Shown here one piece after another: positions 7,536 to 14,625 of a DNA stretch of 64,000 nt. Origin of the DNA: JACZST01 sp964195155 (GTDB lineage Bacteria; Actinomycetota; Acidimicrobiia; Spongiisociales; UBA5794). The number at the start of each line of letters is the position of its first letter. Position 1 is the first letter of the stretch. The position numbers were made by a program, and so were the translations under genes. Location of the stretch: positions 13,573-77,572 of the forward strand of contig CAXMOP010000062.1 of NCBI GenBank assembly GCA_964195155.1, given 5' to 3'. The notes beneath the pieces were generated by a model. That model saw nothing but the letters and a program-made list of their open reading frames with translations, was not told where the DNA came from and made no database searches.

Positions 7536-8654
7536 ATGAGCGGCCGGGTCGTGGACCGCGCCGATTTCGGACTCCTCTTCGGCGCGCTCGAGGAGGCCGA
7601 GTACACGGTGGTGGGGCCGACCGTGCGGGACCAGGCGATCGTCTATGACGACCTGACCTCGGTCGAGGACCTGCCCATCGGATGGACCGATGAACAGGAT
7701 GGGGGCACCTACCGGCTGCGGCGGAGAGAGGACGAGGCCTTGTTCGGCTACGCCGTGGGCCCGCACTCGTGGAAGAAATACCTGTTTCCCCCCAAGACCG
7801 ACCTCTTGCAGGTGAAACGCACCGACGGGTCGCTCTTGTTCAGCGAGACCGAGCTGCCCGAGGTCCGGTATGCCTTCCTGGGTGTCCGTGCCTGCGAGCT
7901 TGCTGCGATCGCCATCCAAGACAGGGTCTTCCTCGAGTCTGGTGCAGTTGATCGCACCTACCAGAACGCTCGGGAGGGTGTGTTCAGCGTGGCGGTCAAC
8001 TGCATCGTGGCGGGAGGAACGTGCTTCTGTGTCTCCATGGAGACTGGTCCGGAAAGCACCTCGGGGTACGACCTCGTACTTACCGAGGTCATCGACGCGG
8101 GACGCCACGAGTTCGTGTTCGAGGCAGGCACGGAAGCGGGAGAGAGCATTCTGGCGGAGCTGCCGGGACGGCCGGTTGCGGAATCCGACCGGACCCAGGT
8201 GGCCCACATCGTCGCCGAGACCGCATCGAGCATGGGCCGGTCCATGGACAACACCGGTATCAAGGAACTGCTGTATGCGAACCAGGAGCATCCGCGTTGG
8301 GATGACGTGGCTGAGCGGTGTCTGACGTGCGCCAACTGCACCCTGGTATGTCCGACCTGCTTCTGCTCGACGACCGAGGACGTCTCGACGCTCGACGGGA
8401 CGGCCGCCACCCGGAGTCGCCGCTGGGACTCATGTTTCACGTTCGACTTTTCCGCGGTCCATCAGGTACCGGTGCGGACCTCGACCAAGGCGCGATATCG
8501 GCAATGGATGACCCACAAACTGGCCAGCTGGTATGACCAATTCGGGTCGTCGGGTTGTGTCGGCTGCGGGCGCTGCATCACGTTTTGTCCGGTGGGCATC
8601 GACCTCACCGAAGAGGTGGCCGCAATCCGCGTCGGCTCGGGGGCGCGACCATGA
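7536..8654 (+). CDS. hydB: Group 3b NiFe hydrogenase (sulfhydrogenase), beta subunit
   Basis: 372 aa from ATG 7536, the best start within a longer open frame. It is the iron-sulfur subunit related to AsrA of anaerobic sulfite reductase. Two C-terminal cluster motifs are visible: CLTCANCTLVCPTCFC and CVGCGRCITFCPVGID. The N-terminal two thirds is the AsrA-like domain, with cysteines in FLGVRACELAAIAIQDRVF and GGTCFC. In the HydABGD complex it carries electrons between the NAD(P)H module (HydG) and the hydrogenase dimer and has been linked to S0/polysulfide reduction. First gene of the operon; it overlaps the next by 4 bp. Confidence 0.9.
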   Translation: MSGRVVDRADFGLLFGALEEAEYTVVGPTVRDQAIVYDDLTSVEDLPIGWTDEQDGGTYRLRRREDEALFGYAVGPHSWKKYLFPPKTDLLQVKRTDGSLLFSETELPEVRYAFLGVRACELAAIAIQDRVFLESGAVDRTYQNAREGVFSVAVNCIVAGGTCFCVSMETGPESTSGYDLVLTEVIDAGRHEFVFEAGTEAGESILAELPGRPVAESDRTQVAHIVAETASSMGRSMDNTGIKELLYANQEHPRWDDVAERCLTCANCTLVCPTCFCSTTEDVSTLDGTAATRSRRWDSCFTFDFSAVHQVPVRTSTKARYRQWMTHKLASWYDQFGSSGCVGCGRCITFCPVGIDLTEEVAAIRVGSGARP

Positions 8655-9106
8655 ACCTCGAGGCGGCGCGGGCAAGCAGCGAGTTGCTCTCAGGATTGTC
8701 CGGCGCCGAGCTCGAGTTCTTGGAGTCCGTCTCCCGGGAGGTCCACTTCGGCAGTGGCGACGTGTTGTTCGAGGAGGACGGTGTGGCCGACACGTTCTAC
8801 GTCATCTTGGAAGGGAAGGTGGGTTTGGAGATGACCAGCCCTGGCAAACGACCGATCGTCATCCAGACCCTGGGAGACGGAGAGCTCGTAGGGGTGAGCT
8901 GGCTCTTCCCGCCGCATCGGTGGAACTGGCGGGCCCGAGCCGTCACCGATACCGCAGCGATTGCATTCGACGCGGCCAAGGTGCGAGCGCAGTCCGAGAT
9001 CGATCGCCAGCTGGCACACCGGCTGCTGGGCATGGTCGCAGAGGAAGCCATCATCCGCCTACACAGCACCAGGGTTCAGCTGCTCGACCTCTACGGCGCA
9101 AGGTGA
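8651..9106 (+). CDS. Cyclic-nucleotide-binding-domain protein inside the hydrogenase operon
   Basis: 151 aa from ATG 8651 (ATGA overlap with hydB). It is a complete cNMP-binding beta-roll like that of Crp/Fnr: VHFGSGDVLFEEDGVADTFY, then FYVILEGKVGLEM and GELVGVSWLFPPHRW. The usual C-terminal DNA-binding HTH is missing, and the protein ends soon after the dimerisation-like helix (EEAIIRLHSTRVQLLDLYGA). It cannot be an ordinary transcription factor. Stand-alone domains of this kind occur in actinobacterial group 3b hydrogenase operons and may regulate or assemble the enzyme. It overlaps hydG by one base. Confidence 0.85.
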   Translation: MNLEAARASSELLSGLSGAELEFLESVSREVHFGSGDVLFEEDGVADTFYVILEGKVGLEMTSPGKRPIVIQTLGDGELVGVSWLFPPHRWNWRARAVTDTAAIAFDAAKVRAQSEIDRQLAHRLLGMVAEEAIIRLHSTRVQLLDLYGAR

Positions 9107-9969
9107 TGACGACTCCTGGGGCCGCTTCGCTGTCCGCTCCGTTGGTTGGTGAGGCGATGCTGCCGCGTCCGTTTCGCGTCGTCGCTCGATTCGAGGAGAC
9201 CCACGACACGGTGACGTTGGAGTTCGAGCCCGGGGACGGCGACGGGATCCGTTTCGCCCCGGGGCAATTCACCATGCTGTACCTGTTTGGGATCGGAGAG
9301 GTTCCGATCTCCATCGCGGGGGGCGACGAGGATGAGCGGACGCTCGTCCACACGGTGCGCTCGGTAGGGGCGGTTACCGAAGCGATATGGTCACTGGGCA
9401 TAGGGGACTGGGTCGGGATCCGCGGCCCCTATGGGGTGGGATGGCCGGTGGACGAAGCCGAGGGCAGGGACCTCATTGTTGGCGCCGGGGGGATAGGCCT
9501 GGCGCCGCTTCGCTCGGTGGTCCAGCACGTGGCGGAGCATCGGGACCGTTTTGGTGCCGTCTCGCTCATCTACGGCACGCGGTCGCCGGGCGACATGCTG
9601 TACGGCGACGAGCTCCACGATTGGAGGACCCGGTTCCAAGTCGACGTTGGGGTGACCGTCGATCGTTCCGATGAGGGTTGGCAAGGCAACGTTGGGGTCG
9701 TGACCAGCCTGTTGCCTCGGGTCAATTTCGACCCGGCCAACACTGTTGCCATGGTGTGCGGGCCTGAGGTCATGATGAAGGTCGTTGCCCGGGAGTTGGT
9801 ATCACGCGGCGTGGAGCCGGCGGACGTCCATATCAGTCTGGAGCGCAACATGAAGTGCGCGATCGGCTTCTGCGGTCACTGCCAGTTCGGTCCGGATTTT
9901 GTCTGTCGTGATGGCCCCGTTGTGCCGTACGCACAGGTGATGGAGCGAATGCGATTGGCTCAACTATGA
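9106..9969 (+). CDS. hydG: Group 3b NiFe hydrogenase, gamma (FAD/NAD(P)H) subunit
   Basis: 287 aa; ATG 9106 overlaps the preceding TGA. The layout is that of dihydroorotate dehydrogenase electron-transfer subunit/ferredoxin reductase proteins: an FAD-binding barrel (FAPGQFTMLYLFGIGEVPIS), a nucleotide fold (VGAGGIGLAPLRSVV, MVCGPEVMMK), and a C-terminal 2Fe-2S motif (MKCAIGFCGHCQFGPDFVC). It should oxidise or reduce NAD(P)H and exchange electrons with the HydB clusters. Cytoplasmic. It overlaps hydD by 4 bp. Confidence 0.92.
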   Translation: MTTPGAASLSAPLVGEAMLPRPFRVVARFEETHDTVTLEFEPGDGDGIRFAPGQFTMLYLFGIGEVPISIAGGDEDERTLVHTVRSVGAVTEAIWSLGIGDWVGIRGPYGVGWPVDEAEGRDLIVGAGGIGLAPLRSVVQHVAEHRDRFGAVSLIYGTRSPGDMLYGDELHDWRTRFQVDVGVTVDRSDEGWQGNVGVVTSLLPRVNFDPANTVAMVCGPEVMMKVVARELVSRGVEPADVHISLERNMKCAIGFCGHCQFGPDFVCRDGPVVPYAQVMERMRLAQL

Positions 9970-10751
9970 CCACCGGGACCCGGCCACAACCACGGCTGGC
10001 CGTATGGAAGTTCGCATCCTGTGATGGGTGTCAACTCACCTTGCTCGATTGCGAGGATCAGCTGCTGGAGATCACGGGGGCGATTGACATTGCCTACTTC
10101 CCGGAGGCGACTCGAGGTGAGATCGAAGGTCCTTATGACCTTTCCCTCGTGGAGGGGTCGATCACGACCCCCGACGACGCCGAGCGCATCCACGAGGTGA
10201 GACGGCTCTCCGACAAGGTGGTCACGCTTGGAGCCTGTGCGACCGCGGGTGGAATCCAGGCATTGAGAAACTGGTCGAACGTGGACGACTTCCTCAGCAT
10301 CGTCTATGCACAGCCCGATTACATCGCCACCCTCGAGACATCAACGGCGATCTCCGATCACATCCCTGTCGACTTCGAACTGCGAGGCTGCCCGATTTCC
10401 AAGCACCAGCTCCTCGAGGTCATCGACGCTTTCGTCCACCGGCGGCAACCCAACATCCCCGGGCACAGCGTTTGTGTCGAGTGCAAGATGCGAGGCACGC
10501 CGTGTGTGATGGTCGTCCAGGGGACACCATGTTTGGGACCGATCACCCAGGCCGGTTGCGGTGCGATTTGCCCTGCATACGATCGCGGCTGCTACGGGTG
10601 CTTCGGCCCCGCCGAGTCTCCCAACATCGACTCGCTCGGGAGGTGGTGGAAGGGCCTGGGGGCGACCGATACCGATCTCGTCCTGGCGCTGCGCACCTTC
10701 AATGCCGACGCCCCGGAGTTCAAAGAGGCCGGCGATGCCTATGAGCGCTGA
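9966..10751 (+). CDS. hydD: Group 3b NiFe hydrogenase, delta (small) subunit
   Basis: 261 aa. This is a typical short cytoplasmic NiFe small subunit. The proximal-cluster motif SCDGCQLTLLDCE (Cys19, Cys22) lies at the N-terminus, with further ligands in VTLGACATAGG and RGCPISKHQLLEV. A cysteine-rich C-terminal half (CVECKMRGTPCVM, CGAICPAYDRGCYGCFGP) holds the medial and distal clusters. No TAT signal is present, as expected for group 3 enzymes. It passes electrons from the NiFe site in HydA to HydB/HydG. It overlaps hydG by 4 bp and hydA by 17 bp. Confidence 0.93.
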   Translation: MTTGTRPQPRLAVWKFASCDGCQLTLLDCEDQLLEITGAIDIAYFPEATRGEIEGPYDLSLVEGSITTPDDAERIHEVRRLSDKVVTLGACATAGGIQALRNWSNVDDFLSIVYAQPDYIATLETSTAISDHIPVDFELRGCPISKHQLLEVIDAFVHRRQPNIPGHSVCVECKMRGTPCVMVVQGTPCLGPITQAGCGAICPAYDRGCYGCFGPAESPNIDSLGRWWKGLGATDTDLVLALRTFNADAPEFKEAGDAYER

Positions 10752-12045
10752 TCGAGAAATCGCAGTCGACTATCTCGCTCGCGTCGAGGGCGAGGGGGCC
10801 ATGTACCTCAAGCTGCGCGACGACGAGGTCATCGACCTCAAGTTCAAGATATTCGAGCCGCCCAGGTTCTTTGAAGCGTTCCTCCGGGGCCGGAAATTCT
10901 CCGAGGCACCCGATATCACCGCCCGAATCTGTGGCATCTGTCCCATCGCCTACCAGATGAGCTCCTGCAACGCCATGGAGCACGCCGCCGGCGTGCACGT
11001 CGCCGGCCAGCTCGCGGCGCTGCGGCGGCTGATCTATTGCGGCGAGTGGATCGAAAGCCACGCCCTCCACGTCTACTTCCTTCATGCCCCGGATTTCCTC
11101 GGATACAACAGCGCCATCGACATGGCGAAGGACTTCCCGGAGCAGGTCCAGATGGGTCTCCGACTCAAGAAAGTCGGCAACCAGATCATGATCCTCCTTG
11201 GTGGTCGGGAGATCCATCCGATCAATCTTCGGGTGGGAGGCTTCTACCGAGTACCGACCAAGCGCGAACTCGAGTCGCTGGTACCCGAGCTCGAATGGGC
11301 TCTCGACGCCGCGGTGAACACCGCGCGGTGGGTGGCTGAGTTTCCCTTCCCGGAGTTCGAACGCGACTACGAATTCGTCGCCCTCCAGCACCCCGAGGAA
11401 TACGCGATCCACCAGGGCCGCATCGTCTCGAACGGCGGACTGGACATCGCGGTCGACGAGTGGGAAGAGCACTTCGAGGAAACCCAGGTCGAGTGGTCGA
11501 ATGCGCTGCACGCCCGTCTTCGGGAGCGAGGCTCCTATCACGTCGGCCCCATGGCGCGGTACAGCCTCAACTCGGACCAGCTCACACCGACCGCGAAACG
11601 GGCAGCCGAGGACGCCGGGCTCGGACCCGTCTGCACCAATCCGTTCCGAAGCATCGTCGTCCGAGCCGTGGAGATCGCCTTCGCCTGCGAGGAGGCGCTA
11701 CGGCTCATCGATGCCTACGAGCGGCCCACCGAGCCGTTCGTTCCCGTCGAACCCAACGGGAGGGTGGGTTACGGCGCTTCGGAAGCACCCCGCGGCATCC
11801 TGTACCACCGCTATGAGGTCGACGAAGAGGGTCTGATAGCGGACGCTCACATCGTGCCGCCCACATCCCAGAACCAGCTCAGCATCGAAGACGACCTCAA
11901 GGCCTACGTGCCCGGGCACGCTCACCTCTCCGATGAGCAGCTCCAATGGCAGCTCGAGCAAGCGATCCGCAACTACGACCCATGCATCTCCTGCGCCACC
12001 CATTTCCTCGATCTCACCGTCGAGCGCGACGCCGCGGGATCATGA
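10735..12045 (+). CDS. hydA: Group 3b NiFe hydrogenase, alpha (catalytic large) subunit
   Basis: 436 aa from ATG 10735, with AAAGAGGCC upstream; ATG 10741 is the alternative. The L1 motif RICGIC (Cys66, Cys69) and the L2 motif DPCISCATH (Cys417, Cys420, His423) supply the four NiFe ligands. The 13 residues after His423 are the peptide that the maturation protease removes, and that protease is the next gene. Length and neighbours place it in group 3b, the bidirectional NADP(H)-linked sulfhydrogenases found in many actinobacteria, where they ferment to or oxidise H2 under hypoxia. Catalytic residues are all present. Confidence 0.94.
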   Translation: MPMSADREIAVDYLARVEGEGAMYLKLRDDEVIDLKFKIFEPPRFFEAFLRGRKFSEAPDITARICGICPIAYQMSSCNAMEHAAGVHVAGQLAALRRLIYCGEWIESHALHVYFLHAPDFLGYNSAIDMAKDFPEQVQMGLRLKKVGNQIMILLGGREIHPINLRVGGFYRVPTKRELESLVPELEWALDAAVNTARWVAEFPFPEFERDYEFVALQHPEEYAIHQGRIVSNGGLDIAVDEWEEHFEETQVEWSNALHARLRERGSYHVGPMARYSLNSDQLTPTAKRAAEDAGLGPVCTNPFRSIVVRAVEIAFACEEALRLIDAYERPTEPFVPVEPNGRVGYGASEAPRGILYHRYEVDEEGLIADAHIVPPTSQNQLSIEDDLKAYVPGHAHLSDEQLQWQLEQAIRNYDPCISCATHFLDLTVERDAAGS

Positions 12046-12464
12046 AACGTCTCGTGATCGGCCTGGGCAACCCGTACCGCAGGGACGACGCCGCCGGCCT
12101 CGAGGTTGCTCGCAGGGTCCGCACCGTGGAGGCACACCAACGGATGACCAGCTCCTACGAGCTCATCGACCTGTGGGAAGGCGCAGACGACGTCATCATC
12201 GTCGACGCCACCCGCTCCGGCGCTCCGGCCGGGACGGTTCGCCACTTCCACCCGCTCCAGGAGGCTCTGCCGAACCGAGCCTTTTCATCAACCCACGCAA
12301 TCGGGATCGCCGAAACGATTGAGATGGCCCGCCAGCTCAACCGCCTCCCAGCCCAGATTGTCGTGTACGGAATCGAAACCGGGGACATCACGGCTGGGAC
12401 CACCATGTCCCCCGTCGTCGAACAAGCGGTCATGAGGGTCGCCGAGGAGATCGATCATGCATGA
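12042..12464 (+). CDS. Hydrogenase maturation endopeptidase
   Basis: 140 aa from ATG 12042 (ATGA overlap with hydA). It matches the HycI/HyaD/HybD protease family: GLGNPYRRDDAAGLEVA holds the Gly-Asn and the first metal-probing acidic residue, VDATRSGAPAGTV the second Asp, and STHAIGIAETIEMA the histidine. It cleaves the C-terminal tail of HydA after nickel insertion. Its position directly behind the large-subunit gene is the usual one. Confidence 0.92.
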   Translation: MKRLVIGLGNPYRRDDAAGLEVARRVRTVEAHQRMTSSYELIDLWEGADDVIIVDATRSGAPAGTVRHFHPLQEALPNRAFSSTHAIGIAETIEMARQLNRLPAQIVVYGIETGDITAGTTMSPVVEQAVMRVAEEIDHA

Positions 12465-12717
12465 GACCGGCATCGTCACCGATCTGCTTGGGCGAGCCGA
12501 ATCTGAAGCCGGAGGAGACCCCACGGTCATCGCCGCCCTGAAGTTTCGCATCGGGGCACTCTCCGGGATCTCGCCGGAATCCCTTCGCCAACATGCGGAT
12601 CGAATCGCGTTGGAAAGGTGGGGATACAGCCCGGAACTCCATATCGAGGAATCGCATGACCCGACCGACCCGAACGCGCAGGGAGTCGTGCTCGTCTCCC
12701 TTCGCTTGGAGGCGTAG
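12457..12717 (+). CDS. hypA: HypA-like nickel-insertion protein lacking the zinc domain
   Basis: 86 aa, overlapping the protease gene by 8 bp. The N-terminus MHETGIVTDLL has the Met-His-Glu nickel site of HypA, and LKFRIGALSGISPESLRQHA follows the family pattern. Normal HypA is about 113 aa with two CxxC pairs forming a zinc finger. Here the protein has no cysteine and the finger is missing, leaving a continuous short domain. It could still deliver nickel with a partner, or a second full HypA may lie elsewhere. No frameshift is needed to explain the short form. Confidence 0.8.
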   Translation: MHETGIVTDLLGRAESEAGGDPTVIAALKFRIGALSGISPESLRQHADRIALERWGYSPELHIEESHDPTDPNAQGVVLVSLRLEA

Positions 12718-12720
12718 CCC

Positions 12721-12945
12721 ATGTGCGTAGCGGTCCCCGGACGGATCACCTGGATCGGAGTGGCCACAGCCGCCTCAATCCCCGCCCGGATCGAAACCGG
12801 GGGGGCGACCCATGATGTCGACCTCGTCATGGTCCCCGAAGCAGTAGTTGGCGACTATGTCGTTGTGCATGCCGGATACGTCATCAACGTGATCCCTAAA
12901 GACCGCGCCCGCGACACACTCGAGTTGTTCGGCGTCAAACCATGA
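12721..12945 (+). CDS. hypC: HypC/HybG-family hydrogenase assembly chaperone
   Basis: 74 aa beginning MCVAVPGRITWIG, the diagnostic N-terminal Met-Cys of HypC with the P-G-x-I/V turn. The C-terminus EAVVGDYVVVHAGYVINVI is the conserved OB-like part. HypC holds the Fe(CN)2CO precursor with HypD and docks it to the large subunit. hypB, hypD, hypE and hypF are not in the window, so the rest of the maturation set must be elsewhere. It lies 3 bp after hypA. Confidence 0.92.
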   Translation: MCVAVPGRITWIGVATAASIPARIETGGATHDVDLVMVPEAVVGDYVVVHAGYVINVIPKDRARDTLELFGVKP

Positions 12946-13112
12946 ACGAAGAGACCGTCGACAGCGATTTCCTCTGGCACCGAGTTCGGGGACTGTTCAT
13001 ACCCTTGATATCGGATTTCCGAGGACGGGCCGAGAACACGGTTGGTGAGTTCCTGGGGTTCGGATCCGGAACTCGGGGTTCAGGACTCTTGATCCTGGTC
13101 ACGGATCCCTGA
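12942..13112 (+). CDS. Doubtful 56-codon ORF after hypC
   Basis: An ATG at 12942 overlaps the hypC stop (ATGA) and opens 56 codons. The first 30 (NEETVDSDFLWHRVRGLFIP) look protein-like. The rest (GFGSGTRGSGLLIL) comes from a repetitive stretch of GGAACTCGG/GGTTCAGGACTC type, and the last 33 bases run antisense into the Rrf2 gene. It could be the broken start of a further hydrogenase gene. I would not rely on it. Confidence 0.2.
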   Translation: MNEETVDSDFLWHRVRGLFIPLISDFRGRAENTVGEFLGFGSGTRGSGLLILVTDP

Positions 13113-13586
13113 CCGCTCCGTCGGTGTCGGATGGAGCGGGACGTCACCAGGCCGATAGGTCCCGGCCTCGATCGCGGCGTCGATCTCAACCAGCTCGGCG
13201 AAGGTCACTCCGGCGAGGGTGTCGATGAACGCAGCCTGTGCGTTCCACCAGGTGACATGTACCGGACAGACCTCCGTCCAATCGCAAGGTCCACCACGCA
13301 GAACACAGGTATCCAGGGTCGTGGGGCCTTCAACGGCATCGACGACATCGAGCAGGGTGATCTCCCCCGGCGGCTGAGCCAGCGTGTACCCACCGTCGGG
13401 CCCTGCCACCGCGGTCAGCAGATCATGCCGCACCAGATCGGCAAGGATCTGCGTGGCGTAACGCGCAGGCATGTCCATGACGGTGGCGATCTCACGCGCC
13501 TTCCTGCGGCCCTTGCCGTAGTGGCGGGCGATGTCGAGCATGGCTCGAACCGAATAGTCGCCCTTGCGGTCCAGTGTGACCTGCAT
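13080..13586 (-). CDS. Rrf2-family transcriptional regulator with putative Fe-S cluster
   Basis: 168 aa. The N-terminal winged helix (YSVRAMLDIARHYG, ARYATQILADLVRHDLL, GPDGGYTLAQPP) is standard Rrf2. Three cysteines in TCVLRGGPCDWTEVCPVH have the spacing seen in IscR/NsrR-type Fe-S sensors. It therefore probably senses oxygen, NO or cluster supply. It is divergent from the molybdoenzyme operon with 115 bp between starts, and the intergenic region holds two inverted repeats over a strong promoter. The likely target is its own gene and the NXR-like operon. The C-terminal 30 residues are polar and unstructured. Confidence 0.88.
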   Translation of the reverse strand: MQVTLDRKGDYSVRAMLDIARHYGKGRRKAREIATVMDMPARYATQILADLVRHDLLTAVAGPDGGYTLAQPPGEITLLDVVDAVEGPTTLDTCVLRGGPCDWTEVCPVHVTWWNAQAAFIDTLAGVTFAELVEIDAAIEAGTYRPGDVPLHPTPTERSGIRDQDQES

Positions 13587-13604
13587 CAGTAACCCTTACC
13601 CTAT

Positions 13605-13640
13605 CGTTAAACGTTGAGTCTGTCACTTGACATTATCAAG
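13605..13640. promoter_or_regulatory. Candidate operator: two inverted repeats between Rrf2 gene and NXR-like operon
   Basis: CGTTAAACG (13605-13613; arms CGTT/AACG) lies just upstream of the Rrf2 start. CTTGACATTATCAAG (13626-13640; arms CTTGA/TCAAG around CATTA) overlaps the -35 element of the forward promoter. The second resembles an FNR box shortened by one base. Either could bind the adjacent Rrf2 protein or an Fnr-type regulator. Seen directly; the binding protein is inferred. Confidence 0.5.
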
Positions 13641-13655
13641 GGCCGCCGCTATAAC
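13627..13655 (+). promoter_or_regulatory. Strong housekeeping-type promoter for the NXR-like operon
   Basis: TTGACA at 13627-13632 and TATAAC at 13650-13655 are separated by exactly 17 bp. This is almost the sigma-70/SigA consensus and stands out in a GC-rich genome. It points to the gene at 13702, 47 bp downstream of the -10 element. The -35 is covered by the CTTGA-N5-TCAAG palindrome, so repression of a strong promoter is the simplest model. Confidence 0.7.
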
Positions 13656-13701
13656 CCGGGTAACGTTCAGTGAGTAGCTGAACAATAAGCCAAGGCACCC
13701 C

Positions 13702-14625
13702 ATGCAGGTCCTCGAGCTTCCGGTGTTCCGCTCGACGAGCGACGACCTTCGTCTGCCCCCACATGCAGAGACGGCGATCCCCCTTCGTCGACTGGCGCCC
13801 GCGCTGACCGGCGCCGCGGCAGTCGGTGGCGTGATCGAAGTGCTCCTAGAGCGGGTCGCCGGGCCGACGTTGACCCATGCCGCGGGACCGTCGCTGGCAC
13901 CGGCTGCCGCGATGGTGTCCCGAGTCGGCACCATCGCCGTGGGCGCAACCGCGATCCTGGTGTTGTTGGCGGCGGTGGCCTGGGCCGGCGCTGCGTGGTC
14001 GCGAAGCCGCATCGTCGCCGCGGCCATTCTGGCCGCCGTCGTGACAACGCTCGCCGCCGGGTTCATCGGCTACGGCTCCGCGCTCACCCTCCTCCACGTG
14101 GCGGTAACGGTGGCCGCAGTCGGGATGGTGTTGACGCTGCGCCTTCCCGGAGCCTACGGAGGCGCCATTGCCGCCGTTGCCGTGGCCATCGTCGCCGGAC
14201 AATGGTCGCTCGCCGGCTTGAGCGGCCACGTGGCGGTGCGAGTCGTCGCCGAGGCCGCGCTCGTCCTTGCCCTGCTCCTGTTCGCGGTGTCGGTCGTGGG
14301 TACGTTTGGTCGGCGATCGTTGATCGGGCTCACCGCCGGGGCGATGGTCGCCGCGGCATCGCTCATGTCGGCGCGCACCCCACTGATCGTTCTGTGGGCG
14401 TCCGGTGCGACGCTGTGGATGCCGTCTGCCGTCTACATCTGCGCCGGGGCAGCGATCGGCCTCCTCCTGGCGACGTGGCTCCCCGACCGTTCTACACGAC
14501 ACCTCGCCGCCGGGCTCGTCTTGCTCGCGGTCGCCGGTATCGAGCCTGCGCTGGTCCACCACAACCTCACCGCTCTCGTGGCACTGCTGGCACTGGCCGT
14601 TCCAATTGGAAGGACCTCACCGTGA
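13702..14625 (+). CDS. Polytopic membrane protein, first gene of the NXR-like operon
   Basis: 307 aa from ATG 13702. After about 30 polar residues the protein is a series of eight to ten Ala/Val/Leu-rich helices, such as VGTIAVGATAILVLLAAVAW and ALVLALLLFAVSVVGTFG. No histidine pairs suggest heme, and no known family is recognised. It overlaps the catalytic alpha gene by 4 bp (GTGA), so it is translated with the molybdoenzyme and may be an anchor, a quinone-site protein or a transporter for its substrate. The last option is speculative. Confidence 0.7.
   Translation: MQVLELPVFRSTSDDLRLPPHAETAIPLRRLAPALTGAAAVGGVIEVLLERVAGPTLTHAAGPSLAPAAAMVSRVGTIAVGATAILVLLAAVAWAGAAWSRSRIVAAAILAAVVTTLAAGFIGYGSALTLLHVAVTVAAVGMVLTLRLPGAYGGAIAAVAVAIVAGQWSLAGLSGHVAVRVVAEAALVLALLLFAVSVVGTFGRRSLIGLTAGAMVAAASLMSARTPLIVLWASGATLWMPSAVYICAGAAIGLLLATWLPDRSTRHLAAGLVLLAVAGIEPALVHHNLTALVALLALAVPIGRTSP

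Noticed and set aside
8651..9106. Crp/Fnr transcription factor
   Set aside because: The cNMP domain is complete but the helix-turn-helix is absent.
12942..13112. A further hydrogenase gene after hypC
   Set aside because: The second half is repetitive and runs antisense into the Rrf2 gene; listed only as doubtful.
13626..13640. A standard FNR box
   Set aside because: TTGAC-ATT-ATCAA is one base shorter than TTGAT-N4-ATCAA, so it is kept only as a generic palindrome.
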